Of a DNA stretch of 48,093 bases, positions 1 to 9,236 are shown piece after piece. The position numbers and the translations under genes were made by a program. The stretch lies in IMG/VR virus record IMGVR_UViG_3300031603_000009, positions 1-48,093 of that record. One strand, given 5' to 3'. Each line of letters starts with the position of its first letter. Positions within the stretch are counted from its first letter, which is position 1. The notes below the pieces were generated by a model. It had not been told where the DNA came from and ran no database searches. It saw only the letters and a program-made list of their open reading frames with translations. Source of the DNA: a virus.

Positions 1-50
1 TCTCTGAGATCGCTAGATTACAAGCTGAGATTGATGCTTTAAATGCTTAA
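1..50 (+). CDS. 3' end of the 94-aa post-fibre virion gene (continues from the right end)
   Basis: The last 16 codons of the gene that starts at 47732, ending with TAA at 48-50. The visible tail (SEIARLQAEIDALNA) is a short heptad-like helix. It appears here only because the circular genome was opened inside the gene. Confidence 0.85.
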   Translation, partial: SEIARLQAEIDALNA

Positions 51-59
51 GGAGAGAAG

Positions 60-107
60 ATGACAACAAGTAAAGCAATGGCACATATGCCCATGTATAA
101 GGAGTAA
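60..107 (+). CDS. Possible 15-residue micro-ORF
   Basis: ATG at 60 lies 7 bases after a good ribosome site (AAGGAG at 50-55) and opens 15 codons (MTTSKAMAHMPMYKE), stopping at 105-107. The GGAG of the following gene's ribosome site lies inside its last codons. It could be a leader peptide coupling translation between the post-fibre gene and the 385-residue virion gene, or chance. No family is recognisable. Confidence 0.3.
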   Translation: MTTSKAMAHMPMYKE

Positions 108-110
108 GGG

Positions 111-1268
111 ATGGCTACAGAAGCAGAAGTACGAGCGGCGTATACTAAGGAGCTAGGTAGAGCACCAGCCCAGGAGGCCTTGGATTACTGGATGGGCGAT
201 AGCAGCGGCTTTGGTCAGGGTGCCTTTAATGATGCTGCATCTCTGGAGATAGCTGCAAGACCAGCACCGCTATACTCACCAGAACAGACCAAGATTAATC
301 AAGACTGGGCTGACTTCCAAGCCCTCACACCACAGCAGCAGCAACAGCAGAATATAGATTATGCAGCAGCAAACAACTTACAGCTGCCGACACCTGTACA
401 GGCTGAAGAGGCGGGATTAGACATAGATGAAGGCCTTACACCGCCTCAGTTGACAACACCTCAGTTGACATCGCCTCAACCTAGTTTAGTTAACTATGGA
501 CTAGATCAAATAAGGCCAGGAAGCGACTACAATACTCCAGCAACCCAATCAAGAGATATTCTTAGTGAAATGATTGACAAGAATGACCCTTATATGCAGT
601 CTGCTGTTAATTATGCGCAAGAGGCGGCATCTGGGGTAGGTAGGGTAAATTCCAGTTATGCAGCAGGAGCAGCGACTAGGGCGGCCATAGATGCTGCTGC
701 ACCACTCGCACAGCAAGACGCTTTAACTGCCGCTAATTTCAATATCAACGAGCAAACTGCATCTAGCGGATTAGTTCGCGATAGCGTCCAGAATGAATAC
801 AACATAAACACAGCATCTAATCTTGCAGAGGTTAATGCAGCAAGTGCAGCTATTGCTGATACATCGGCACTCGTTAGGGAACAATTAGTACAAGATGCTA
901 CGATGGATAGGCTAAATGCCGACAACCAGAATGCTATTGACGCAGCATTGCTCAATGCTGATGCAAGCGCCACGGCTAACTTCAGCACAACGTACGGAAG
1001 CATGAGCCAGCAACTAACGCAAGGCCTTTCTAGTATTGATGCTGCCAATATGGATGCACCAGATGCTTTGGCTGCGAAGAACGACCTTATTGCAACATTC
1101 AACCACAACGTCCAGGGTTTGCTAAACATCACAAATGCAGGACTAAGCCAATATCAACTTACTTGGGAACCAAACGTAAGCCTTGAGGCTGGCGGTTTTG
1201 AAGTTCCGCTTCCCGAAACAGTCGATGATGTTAACACTTGGAACCCAACCAATGAAAATAACAGATGA
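111..1268 (+). CDS. Virion/ejection-module protein with DUF4214-like N-terminus
   Basis: 385 residues. The start ATG follows GGAG with a 6-base gap. Residues 9-27 (AYTKELGRAPAQEALDYW) match the Y..LGR.P...G..YW pattern of DUF4214-type repeats seen in surface and virion proteins. Residues 60-140 are rich in Gln, Pro and Thr. Residues 150-330 are long Ala-rich helices, as in podovirus ejection proteins. It lies just after the tail-fibre genes and its TGA overlaps the next ATG, so it belongs to the late virion operon. An internal (ejected) virion protein is an inference from position and composition; the exact role is not recognised. Confidence 0.6.
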   Translation: MATEAEVRAAYTKELGRAPAQEALDYWMGDSSGFGQGAFNDAASLEIAARPAPLYSPEQTKINQDWADFQALTPQQQQQQNIDYAAANNLQLPTPVQAEEAGLDIDEGLTPPQLTTPQLTSPQPSLVNYGLDQIRPGSDYNTPATQSRDILSEMIDKNDPYMQSAVNYAQEAASGVGRVNSSYAAGAATRAAIDAAAPLAQQDALTAANFNINEQTASSGLVRDSVQNEYNINTASNLAEVNAASAAIADTSALVREQLVQDATMDRLNADNQNAIDAALLNADASATANFSTTYGSMSQQLTQGLSSIDAANMDAPDALAAKNDLIATFNHNVQGLLNITNAGLSQYQLTWEPNVSLEAGGFEVPLPETVDDVNTWNPTNENNR

Positions 1269-1735
1269 GAAAAACAATAAAAGATATCTCGTTTGTCACA
1301 GACATCATTGCTGACGAATCAGTTTTCTGGACTGCTAAGGATGATGGCGTGACAGATCCTTATTCTTTTGTCAGAGGTTCTTTACATAACGATAGCCATA
1401 TTTGGTTAAGTCCTCGCCCTGACACACTATTGTTATTCAAAGGGATTAACCTCATCATGGCTGAGATGCACATTGCTATCAAGGCAGGTCCGGCCAGAAG
1501 AAACAGCAGAACGAGCTGTATAGATGCTTGTAGATGGATGTTTTCAAACACGCCTTGTGAAAAAGTTATAACATACATTGCCGAGTCAAATCCTTTGGCC
1601 GTGTCCCTAGCTTGTGAATGTGGTATGATAAGGGAAGGGTATTTAACCGAGGCAATGAAGATAAACGGCATCAACGAGGGTCTATTGATTCTTGGCGCAA
1701 CTAAATCAAGATTTAACGAATTGCACGGAGGATAA
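1265..1735 (+). CDS. GNAT-like acetyltransferase-fold virion-module protein
   Basis: 156 residues, overlapping the upstream gene by ATGA. The C-terminal half has the GNAT pattern: a helix with conserved Arg/Cys, then ESNPLAVSLACECGMIREGYL, equivalent to the motif-B segment (Np.A..l....Gf..EG). Such GNAT-fold proteins are common among the ejection genes of podoviruses, next to giant polyvalent proteins. Whether it acetylates anything is unknown; a structural or toxin-neutralising role is equally possible. The stop at 1733-1735 abuts the next gene. Confidence 0.6.
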   Translation: MRKTIKDISFVTDIIADESVFWTAKDDGVTDPYSFVRGSLHNDSHIWLSPRPDTLLLFKGINLIMAEMHIAIKAGPARRNSRTSCIDACRWMFSNTPCEKVITYIAESNPLAVSLACECGMIREGYLTEAMKINGINEGLLILGATKSRFNELHGG

Positions 1736-1736
1736 T

Positions 1737-2456
1737 ATGGCAGTAGTTGCAGTAGCATTTGGAGCAGTATTTGGAACAGTAGCAGCAACGACAACACAGA
1801 TTGTTATAGTTGGGGCAGTTACTGGTGCAGTGATAGGCGGAGTTACATCTGCAATCAAAGGCGAGAATATATTAACTGGTGCCTTGAAGGGTGGCGTTAT
1901 AGGCGGATTGACGGCCTACGCTGGTGCCGCAATAACCGGTGCTGGAACAGTTGCCCCTGTTACCACCACAACAGCAACACCAGTTACAGCATCAACAACC
2001 ATGGCGAACACTTCAGCCAGTGGATTAACGCCATCAACATCAAGCCTGGCTAGCGCTGCTAAAACTGCAGGTCAGGACGCAGCATGGAGTGGTGCAGCAA
2101 GTGAAGCATCATCAACTGGCGGCCAAATAGCAGGGTCAGTAGGACCAGGAGCAGGACAAAATCAAGCACAATCAATAGCCAGCAGCGTTGCAAAAACCAC
2201 AGCAGTAAACCAGGCGCCAACATCACCTCAAGGCTTAGCTACATGGATCAAGGCCAACCCTGAACTTTCTGGTGAGATAGCAAAGGGTGTTTTGCAAACA
2301 GGTAGCGCATTGTTAGAGCCGTCTGCTGCGGAACAAGCGCAGATGTTAGCTGATGTAAATAGGCAAAAGTACGTGTCACCAACAGCAAATATTGGTACAA
2401 TAGGTGCAAGTCCATCAATGGTTGATTATTCACAAGTAGTCAGAGCGGGGCAATAA
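1737..2456 (+). CDS. Glycine-zipper membrane-inserting virion protein
   Basis: 239 residues. I chose ATG 1737 rather than an upstream in-frame ATG at 1692, because GGAGG at 1727-1731 sits at ideal distance and the upstream codons overlap the GNAT-like gene. Residues 1-75 are strongly hydrophobic with GxxxG-type spacing (GAVTGAVIGGV, GALKGGVIGGL), a glycine zipper typical of ejected proteins that cross the host envelope. The rest is low-complexity Ala/Ser/Thr/Gln. It sits among ejection proteins, so DNA-ejection channel component is my inference. Confidence 0.55.
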   Translation: MAVVAVAFGAVFGTVAATTTQIVIVGAVTGAVIGGVTSAIKGENILTGALKGGVIGGLTAYAGAAITGAGTVAPVTTTTATPVTASTTMANTSASGLTPSTSSLASAAKTAGQDAAWSGAASEASSTGGQIAGSVGPGAGQNQAQSIASSVAKTTAVNQAPTSPQGLATWIKANPELSGEIAKGVLQTGSALLEPSAAEQAQMLADVNRQKYVSPTANIGTIGASPSMVDYSQVVRAGQ

Positions 2457-2986
2457 TGAAGAAGAAACGCGGGATGGCATCCAAGACAAAATCACCTAAA
2501 GATGATGCTGTCGAAAAAGATGTGGGTCAATTCGTAAACAATGCCATTGGTATAATGTACGACGACCAGCAATATGAGAAGTCAGTTGCAATTCTTAAAG
2601 ACGAAAGCATGAAACCGATTGAGCGCGTGGCAGCAGTTGGCGTACCAATTGTTTCATATATCAGCGACACTGCGTTAAAGAGCGGTGTTAAACTAGGGTT
2701 TGAAACTTTAAGCAACTCCGCTCCAATAGTTGTGTCTGAGATCCTGCAAATAGCAGAGAAGGAAGGTGCGTTCACTCTTGACGAGAACGAGCAGCAGGCC
2801 GCCCTTACATTGTCGGTTCAGGACTACATGACCGCTGAGTTTGCGAAAGGAACCTACGACAAAGACGCAATTGCAAGAGAAATGTCCGAAGCCGTTAATC
2901 GTCTGCCACCGGAACAACAAGAAGAACTTGAGAAACAAGGACAGAACGCGCAAGCCGGAATAGATAAGCAAATGGGGGCTGTATAA
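2456..2986 (+). CDS. Virion-module protein (probable ejection or assembly protein)
   Basis: 176 residues. TAATG overlaps join it to both neighbours. The N-terminus is very basic (MKKKRGMASKTKSPK). The middle is helical with a moderately hydrophobic stretch at residues 55-95, and the C-terminus is acidic and Gln-rich. This resembles the small proteins encoded just before the giant ejection protein in many podoviruses, but no named family is evident. Confidence 0.5.
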   Translation: MKKKRGMASKTKSPKDDAVEKDVGQFVNNAIGIMYDDQQYEKSVAILKDESMKPIERVAAVGVPIVSYISDTALKSGVKLGFETLSNSAPIVVSEILQIAEKEGAFTLDENEQQAALTLSVQDYMTAEFAKGTYDKDAIAREMSEAVNRLPPEQQEELEKQGQNAQAGIDKQMGAV

Positions 2987-4353
2987 TGGCAAACTATGCT
3001 AAAGCCATGAGCATTATGGGAGACACAGCAGGGAACATTGGTCATTACATTTCTCAGGAAAACAAAGATAAACGTGACGCTAAACTGAAGATATCTGAAC
3101 GCGACGAAGGGAGATCATATAAAAATAGCTTGGTAGCTGAAGGAAGAGCTTACGTTGAAAGTCAATCAGAAGCAAAAAACATCAGGGAAGACAAGGAATC
3201 TGCCGCCGACAGAGCAAGCCGTGAAAAGATTGCTGGGATAAGATCTTCCGGTGCCGCAAAAGTAAAACCTCTAGATAGATTGACAGACAAATACCTCAAG
3301 GAAAGTGTAGAAGAGGCAAACAAGCTAAACAAGGCAGGTAAGACCGAAGAGGCAAAAGAGATAATAATAGGTGTTGACAGGATAAGAGAGGGACTTGGAC
3401 TACCTGCAATGAGCACAAGAACACAGGAGGGAGTAAAACGTTGGTATTGGGCTAATGAAGAAGACTATGAAGTTTACACAAGAGATACTGCCTCAATTGA
3501 TAAAGACCCAGCCGACGACTCAGGGGATATAATTGAGTCGCAGCCACTGGACATGAATATGTTCGATAGTGGCGCAAAAAAAGAGATTGACGATGACAGG
3601 GCCGCGCTAAATGCCTTCAAAGCAAAGGAAGCTGCTGGAAAAACAAAACAGCCAGTTGTTAATCCAAAGTTAAGCATAGTTGAAAATGCAAAAGCAGAGA
3701 ACACACCAGTTGCCACGGCTGAGACAAAAAAGGAAGCTGGTCTAAGAGAGGACGGTACCAAAAAAGACGCTGGATTTCTTGGAGAACTTCCAAATGCGAA
3801 AGGTGATATATCAACAGAACTATCGATTAGTGTCAACATAAACGGAAAGGAAACGTTAATACCGACTATCGTCCCAGGTCTCAGCGTGAGCCAACTGGAA
3901 ACGCTGCTTAATCTGGAAGAGGGCGAACAACCACCAAGGGAGATTGTTGATATTGCAGTTAAGCATGCTAAAAAAAGGATATCCCAAAGGAGATCTCCAT
4001 TTTTTAAGACTGGCGAGAAAACACCGCGTGACCCGTATGACAACTCTAGGACAAACGAAGAACGTGATAAAGCTAACACTGGTAGAGATGCTATATTAAA
4101 TACGGTAGCGGACGTATTTAAATACTTCAAGCCAATGGAAGGTGCCCTGATATACGATTATATCGGTAACCCTGACAGGTCAGAGAATACAGACAGATCT
4201 CAAGCACCATACAAAAACCAATACAAACAACAAGTTAATAAAGCCGACACGCCAGAAAAGAAGAAGGCTCTCGGAGAACTGCGGAGACGTTACCGAAACG
4301 GTGAATTTACAGACAGCGGATACATGAAGAAGGTGCGCGAAGCAGTAAAATAA
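2986..4353 (+). CDS. Internal virion protein with conserved phage motif
   Basis: 455 residues. The first 200 residues are highly charged and probably helical. Residues about 283-345 carry a segment that recurs in many environmental phage virion proteins: TELSI....INGKETLIPT.VPG followed by IVD.A..HAKKRISQ..SPFF. The C-terminus is basic. It is translationally coupled to the upstream gene by a TAATG overlap and lies directly before the giant polyvalent protein. It is probably ejected with it; the function is otherwise unknown. Confidence 0.55.
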   Translation: MANYAKAMSIMGDTAGNIGHYISQENKDKRDAKLKISERDEGRSYKNSLVAEGRAYVESQSEAKNIREDKESAADRASREKIAGIRSSGAAKVKPLDRLTDKYLKESVEEANKLNKAGKTEEAKEIIIGVDRIREGLGLPAMSTRTQEGVKRWYWANEEDYEVYTRDTASIDKDPADDSGDIIESQPLDMNMFDSGAKKEIDDDRAALNAFKAKEAAGKTKQPVVNPKLSIVENAKAENTPVATAETKKEAGLREDGTKKDAGFLGELPNAKGDISTELSISVNINGKETLIPTIVPGLSVSQLETLLNLEEGEQPPREIVDIAVKHAKKRISQRRSPFFKTGEKTPRDPYDNSRTNEERDKANTGRDAILNTVADVFKYFKPMEGALIYDYIGNPDRSENTDRSQAPYKNQYKQQVNKADTPEKKKALGELRRRYRNGEFTDSGYMKKVREAVK

Positions 4354-4371
4354 TTTAGGTGGAAAGAAATA

Positions 4372-7300
4372 ATGTTAAATATCCAAGATGCTCGTACAGA
4401 CACCAGCGATAACGAAATTGCACGTTATCTTTCTCAAGCGGCAGGATTAGACTACAACCAATCAATAGCCGAAGGAAGCAACGACCAGCAGCTTATTGAT
4501 TTTTTTGTCTCTATCGGACACGCCACACACGAAGCAGTCCCTACCCAACAGCCAGAAATACCCACTTACGAAAACGCCCAACCAGAGCAAGAAGAATCAT
4601 ACCTTGGCGCAACAAAAAGAGGATTCGAGGAATCATTCAAGCAAATCCCTATGTTGGCACAAGGCCTTGCTGCCGGAGTCGGAGCAGTCGGAGAATCAGT
4701 ATTTGGCGAAGATGGGGTTTTTACCGAAACAAAGGAATATTGGGCCGAGAAATACCAGAAGTCTGCCGCTGAAATGCAAAAGGACGCACAGCCTGAAGAT
4801 TCTATTTATTATTCCTGGGAGAAAGCCAAGGAAACAGGTGACAAGGAAGCCCTAATAAAATACGGGTTACACGGTTTCGGTTACGTTGGCGGCCAAGCAG
4901 TTCAGGCATTAATGACTGCCGGTATTGGCAAAATGACCGCACAAGCAGTTCTCACACAATCGGTTGAAAAGTTCCTGCTAAAGTCCGTAGAAAAAGAAGC
5001 TATTAAACTGGCAGGGAAAGAAGCAGTTACCGAGGGAATCACAAAGCAAGCCGTAAAGAACATAGCTGGAAAAATAGGAACGCATTCGGCACTTGGAACC
5101 CAGGCGCTAGGCATTGAGGGTGGTGAGATCCTTGGTGGCCTTGCTGAACAATCTGTTGAAAGAGATACCCCGCTTACCAAGAAAGAAGTAGTCAAAGGTA
5201 TAGCGACCACAGTTGTCGCAGGAGCAGTCGAATATGCAGGGACCGTTCTTGCCTTAACTGGACTAAAAGGTAAGTTGCCAACAGGGAAAGCTCTTGGCGA
5301 AATGACAGGGATAGGTGGACGAGTTGCGCGAGGTGGTTCAGCAGTAGCTTTAACTTCAGCAGGAGAAGCGGCGCAGGAGTTCACACAGACAGGACTTGAA
5401 CAATACGGTCAAGGCCAAGACCCAAGAACACCAGAAGCATTCATAGAGCAGGTTGAAGGTGCAGCACTCGGAGCAATTGGCGGTAGCGTCAGTTTACCAG
5501 GTGCCCTTTTAACCCCTCCAAAGCCAACCATTGAGGACATAGGCACCGCCGAAACAGCAGAGGAAGCAATCGCCGCAGCAGAACGAGTGATGAATGATAT
5601 CGCGGAAGAAGAAGCAGAAATCACCGCACCACAGACAACAGACGATTCAGGATTACCGTTAATCCCAATATCAGCAGCAAACATTGAAGATATAGAATCT
5701 GAAGCAGTCGAAGATATCCTTGACGCACAGGAAGAGATTGACCCAGAAACAAGATTCAATATTCTTTTCGACAAGGCGAACGGAATACCCGACAGGACTA
5801 TTAATGTTGATGGAGTAGAAAGAAAAGTTGCTGGAGCCAAGGCCCAGTATCTAACTTCTGCCGAGCAGGAGGAATACGCTGGCCTAAAAGAACAACTTTT
5901 AATACAAGGAGCGGTAAGTGAACCTACTAAACCTGTTCAGGAAGAGAAGCCCACCGATGACATTAAGGCAACAGAGGAATCAGCACAAAAAGGAGATAAA
6001 GAAAACGATATTCTTTCATTGCCAGGAAAAGACACGGATGAAGTTTCTGTTCCCCTTGGAGATAAAACCGAACCAACGATAAAGGAAGGTGATCTTACAT
6101 CTAAAGAACCAACCGACAGCGTAGTTACACGAAATAAACCCGACAAGGAAGCTACGCCGCAGGCCACCCCGTCTAAGGATGGGGTTGGTTTGGGGGTTGC
6201 TGATCTTTCCCAGAAATACAGAACAAAACAATTAGCAACCATCAGGGCTAAATATCTTGAGGGGAAAGACCCCAAGAACAGATATACAGTTGAGCCAAGA
6301 GCTGACAAGTTTGTTATAAGGGCAGCTCCAGCAGGTAGCAAAGTAATCACTCCTGAGACATCCGAACTATCCGCACAGGTAGAATTGACACCAGCACAAA
6401 AACGAGCAGAAAAAACTAGTGAGCTTGCCGATACTTTTGCAAAGCAGGACGACCCGCTTGCTACAATATACACAACAAAGAAGGGTGCAGAGTTAGGATT
6501 ACGAAACGAGATATACAAACAGAGGATAGACAAGAACCACGAAGTTACAAAAGTTGATGGAGAATACCGGATAACAAAGATTAAGCCAACTGTTTCTGAA
6601 AAGCACAATGTTAAGCCTTTGAAAACTTGGTTGGACGAGCGCAAGCCCAAGGCGAAAGAAGACCTTCAGATAACAATTCCAGAGGAAGCTGAAAAGGATA
6701 TCCGCAAGCAGGCGATCGCAGAGCTAGAAGATTCTGACCCTGTTTTTAGCATGATGAAAGAGGCCAAGAGGGTTGGTATCAGCTTGGCATCATTAAAGGC
6801 AGATTGGGACGTTCAAGGATTAAATAAAAGATACCCTGCTGTTTTCCACAAGCAAGGCGGAATTGATATAGACGAGTTCGCAGATGGGTATAACATGACA
6901 TCTGATGAATTTGTGGAATTAATTAAATCAGCCCGTAGCAAGAAACAAGCGGTTGACGAACTTGTTGCGATAAAAAGGAATGAATGGGCTGACGCTGAGA
7001 TGGCGGCAACTAGCGACGAGAGCGGTTTTGATTGGGAAAGTGGATCTAATGTTAAATTTGCTAAATCAGATATCATAGCACAATCCAAATCAACCGACCT
7101 AAAACAAGCAATAGACGCACTACTAACCACCAACGGTCGCAAAAACCTAAACATTTCAGTAGTACAAACTCTCGACCAATTACCAAACGGAGAGGAAATT
7201 TATTCCGGCGAAATTATCCAAGGAATGTTCAATCCGGCAACAGGCAAAATTACCATAGTCGCAGATAACGTGTCGATTGAAGACGCATGGGGAGTAGTTC

Positions 7301-8682
7301 TGCACGAATCGACACACGGTTTGATTGCTAAATATGGTTTCGTAGGACTGTTTGGGATTAAGGCCAAGGACATACTTGCTGATATCCAAGCCCGAACTAA
7401 GGGCGGAAATAAAAAGTGGGTGGCGGCACTACAGAAGGCTAAGGATGCAGGTACGGCTAAAGAGGATCTAGCGGAAGAGCAGCTCATGTACTTCCTTTCA
7501 GACCGCTCAAATTCAACACAAAATCTATACCGCAGGATAGTCAACGCAATCAAGACATGGGCTATCAAGTATGGGATTAAGCGCAAGATTAACGATAGTG
7601 ATATAATCGCCATGGCTGAATATCACACTCAGCGCATTGCACGTAAAGGTGAGCAGTCACAACCAGGCCAACTCGCACCAACAGCAGTCATGGCATCCCT
7701 AACCGGCAAAGCAAACAAGTGGTATTCCCGCCTACAAGACGCAATCAGCCTCAAAGGAAGCACACAAACCGCAGCGCAGTGGCTTAAAACAATTGACACA
7801 TGGAAGCGCAAGGGCACAATTCCCAAGCCTGTTCAGGAGGAACTTGAGTGGTCTGGCCTTACTGAATGGCTGACCGAGCAGGATGGTAAGGTTAGCAAGG
7901 CACAGGTTGTGGACTTCTTGGCTAATAACGGGGTTTCAGTTGAGGAGGTAGAAAAAAGCAACGACGCCGAAGGCACAGCAGAGAGGATCGAAGAGTCTGC
8001 AAGGGAAACTATGGATGATGAGTTTGACAGTAAGTCTGACGGTTTTGCTGAATATATGTACGATGGCATTACAGACGAAATCGAAACAGCATGGGACAAC
8101 TCATCTCACAAGATATGGGGAAAGTTACAAAACTCTAAAAATGAGTATGTTGAAGATGAGGATGGTGACACAGAAGACGCAAAGAATATCTTTGAAGAGG
8201 ATGTCCGTGACCTAGACTGGTCTGAGGTGTATACAACCACAGAACTAAATAATTTCAAGGACGAACTATGGTCAACACATAGGCACGACTATATAGAGGC
8301 AGAGGAAAGAAGGCGGGGAGAAGATTATTTTTACGACAGTCAAGAACCAGGAAATACCAAATTCGCAGACTACCAACTGCCAGGCGGCGAGAACTATAAA
8401 GAGCTGCTGCTTACCTTGCCTTCACTTTCGAGGAAAGACGCTATAGACAACGAGCAGTACCACTCACCACACTACGACGAACCAAACATCATTAGTCATG
8501 TTCGATTCAACGAGCGAACCGATGCTGACGGGAATAAGGTTTTGTTTATTGAGGAGATACAGAGCGACCAAGGGCAGGATTACAGGAAACAGTTGAAAAA
8601 CATCGAAAAATCGGTTACTAATAACTTCAAGGCGATAGTCCAGAAAATGGAAAGTTTAGGCATCTTGGAGGAAATATGCTGA
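4372..8682 (+). CDS. Giant polyvalent internal virion protein, N-terminal half (zincin-like)
   Basis: 1436 residues; ATG 4372 follows AGGTGG. A hydrophobic Gly/Ala-rich stretch lies near residues 85-110 and more such segments at 160-370, so it may insert in membranes. Residues 978-982 are HESTH, an HExxH zinc-metallopeptidase (zincin) site within VVLHESTHGLIAKYGF. Near the C-terminus, FIEEIQSDQGQDYRKQ is the first half of the large polyvalent protein-associated domain, whose second half (PEAPF..., KVAWTSGQQQFDRYP) is in the gene starting at 9236. The protein stops 8 codons after the ribosome site of an inserted homing endonuclease gene, so it is the 5' part of a once longer protein of about 2,500 residues. 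It is probably ejected into the host. Confidence 0.75.
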   Translation: MLNIQDARTDTSDNEIARYLSQAAGLDYNQSIAEGSNDQQLIDFFVSIGHATHEAVPTQQPEIPTYENAQPEQEESYLGATKRGFEESFKQIPMLAQGLAAGVGAVGESVFGEDGVFTETKEYWAEKYQKSAAEMQKDAQPEDSIYYSWEKAKETGDKEALIKYGLHGFGYVGGQAVQALMTAGIGKMTAQAVLTQSVEKFLLKSVEKEAIKLAGKEAVTEGITKQAVKNIAGKIGTHSALGTQALGIEGGEILGGLAEQSVERDTPLTKKEVVKGIATTVVAGAVEYAGTVLALTGLKGKLPTGKALGEMTGIGGRVARGGSAVALTSAGEAAQEFTQTGLEQYGQGQDPRTPEAFIEQVEGAALGAIGGSVSLPGALLTPPKPTIEDIGTAETAEEAIAAAERVMNDIAEEEAEITAPQTTDDSGLPLIPISAANIEDIESEAVEDILDAQEEIDPETRFNILFDKANGIPDRTINVDGVERKVAGAKAQYLTSAEQEEYAGLKEQLLIQGAVSEPTKPVQEEKPTDDIKATEESAQKGDKENDILSLPGKDTDEVSVPLGDKTEPTIKEGDLTSKEPTDSVVTRNKPDKEATPQATPSKDGVGLGVADLSQKYRTKQLATIRAKYLEGKDPKNRYTVEPRADKFVIRAAPAGSKVITPETSELSAQVELTPAQKRAEKTSELADTFAKQDDPLATIYTTKKGAELGLRNEIYKQRIDKNHEVTKVDGEYRITKIKPTVSEKHNVKPLKTWLDERKPKAKEDLQITIPEEAEKDIRKQAIAELEDSDPVFSMMKEAKRVGISLASLKADWDVQGLNKRYPAVFHKQGGIDIDEFADGYNMTSDEFVELIKSARSKKQAVDELVAIKRNEWADAEMAATSDESGFDWESGSNVKFAKSDIIAQSKSTDLKQAIDALLTTNGRKNLNISVVQTLDQLPNGEEIYSGEIIQGMFNPATGKITIVADNVSIEDAWGVVLHESTHGLIAKYGFVGLFGIKAKDILADIQARTKGGNKKWVAALQKAKDAGTAKEDLAEEQLMYFLSDRSNSTQNLYRRIVNAIKTWAIKYGIKRKINDSDIIAMAEYHTQRIARKGEQSQPGQLAPTAVMASLTGKANKWYSRLQDAISLKGSTQTAAQWLKTIDTWKRKGTIPKPVQEELEWSGLTEWLTEQDGKVSKAQVVDFLANNGVSVEEVEKSNDAEGTAERIEESARETMDDEFDSKSDGFAEYMYDGITDEIETAWDNSSHKIWGKLQNSKNEYVEDEDGDTEDAKNIFEEDVRDLDWSEVYTTTELNNFKDELWSTHRHDYIEAEERRRGEDYFYDSQEPGNTKFADYQLPGGENYKELLLTLPSLSRKDAIDNEQYHSPHYDEPNIISHVRFNERTDADGNKVLFIEEIQSDQGQDYRKQLKNIEKSVTNNFKAIVQKMESLGILEEIC

Positions 8683-9236
8683 TATTAAAACACTGTGTTT
8701 ACATCCACAAGAGAAAGGACAATGGTGTTGTCTTCTATGTTGGTCGGTGTTGCCGGAATGAAAACACCAGAAGCGTTGGAATAAAAAAATACCGCAGAGC
8801 CTTTGATTTCTGTCAACGAAGACCGAGGTGGTTTGAGATAGCAGAAGAATCTGGTGGAGTTGATGTTGATATCATCCTTACATCAGACAGCAAGCCAAAG
8901 ACGCTTGACAAAGAGCGTTCTTTAATAGACGAACTCGGTAGAGAACTTTACGACAACGGTCAACTTGCAAATGAGTGTAGAGGTGGGGCAGGTGCACCGT
9001 CACAGTTTAACACGTTGGAAACAAGATTAAAAAAATCACTAAGTAAACGTGGAGCTAAAAACTCCATGTACGGGAAGAGGGGAACGGGTTTGGCCAGAAC
9101 GGTTGTTGATTTAAACACAAACATGATTTTTAAGTCTGTTTCTGAGGCGGCAGAAAAGTGTGGGTATAAAATGAAGACACTTTATAACTGGTTGTCTGGA
9201 CATCGCAAAAACCCAACAAGTTTGAGGTTCTCATAA
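8676..9236 (+). CDS. GIY-YIG homing endonuclease inserted in the polyvalent protein gene
   Basis: 186 residues. The N-terminal GIY-YIG nuclease motif is at residues 8-24 (VYIHKRKDNGVVFYVGR), with the catalytic Arg/Glu region following. The C-terminal half has NUMOD-type DNA-binding repeats: KNSMYGKRG (NUMOD3-like), then VVDLNTNMIFKSVSEAAEKC (NUMOD1-like), ending in a helix-turn-helix-like tail. GGAGG at 8667-8671 lies inside the end of the 5' gene. Start and stop overlap the flanking halves by 7 bp and 1 bp. Almost the whole insertion is coding, so a free-standing homing gene with translational coupling is more likely than a group I intron. An intein is excluded, as the gene is not in one continuous frame with both flanks. 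Confidence 0.88.
   Translation: MLILKHCVYIHKRKDNGVVFYVGRCCRNENTRSVGIKKYRRAFDFCQRRPRWFEIAEESGGVDVDIILTSDSKPKTLDKERSLIDELGRELYDNGQLANECRGGAGAPSQFNTLETRLKKSLSKRGAKNSMYGKRGTGLARTVVDLNTNMIFKSVSEAAEKCGYKMKTLYNWLSGHRKNPTSLRFS

Larger units (their letters stand above)
1..127. repeat. Terminal direct repeat, left copy (circular join)
   Basis: Bases 1-127 are identical to 47967-48093. The repeat cuts through the 94-residue gene that ends the virion operon and includes the start of the 385-residue virion gene. A perfect repeat of exactly 127 bp that respects no gene boundary is what a de Bruijn assembler with k=127 leaves on a circular or circularly permuted molecule. I infer a closed 47,966-bp map rather than a biological terminal repeat. 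Confidence 0.93.

Noticed and set aside
1-127. True phage terminal repeat
   Set aside because: The repeat is exactly 127 bp and cuts through two genes, as expected of k-mer overlap. No supporting coverage evidence can be seen here.
8676-9236. Intein within the polyvalent protein
   Set aside because: The nuclease frame differs from that of the 5' half, which ends with its own stop codon. A continuous fused frame, needed for protein splicing, does not exist.
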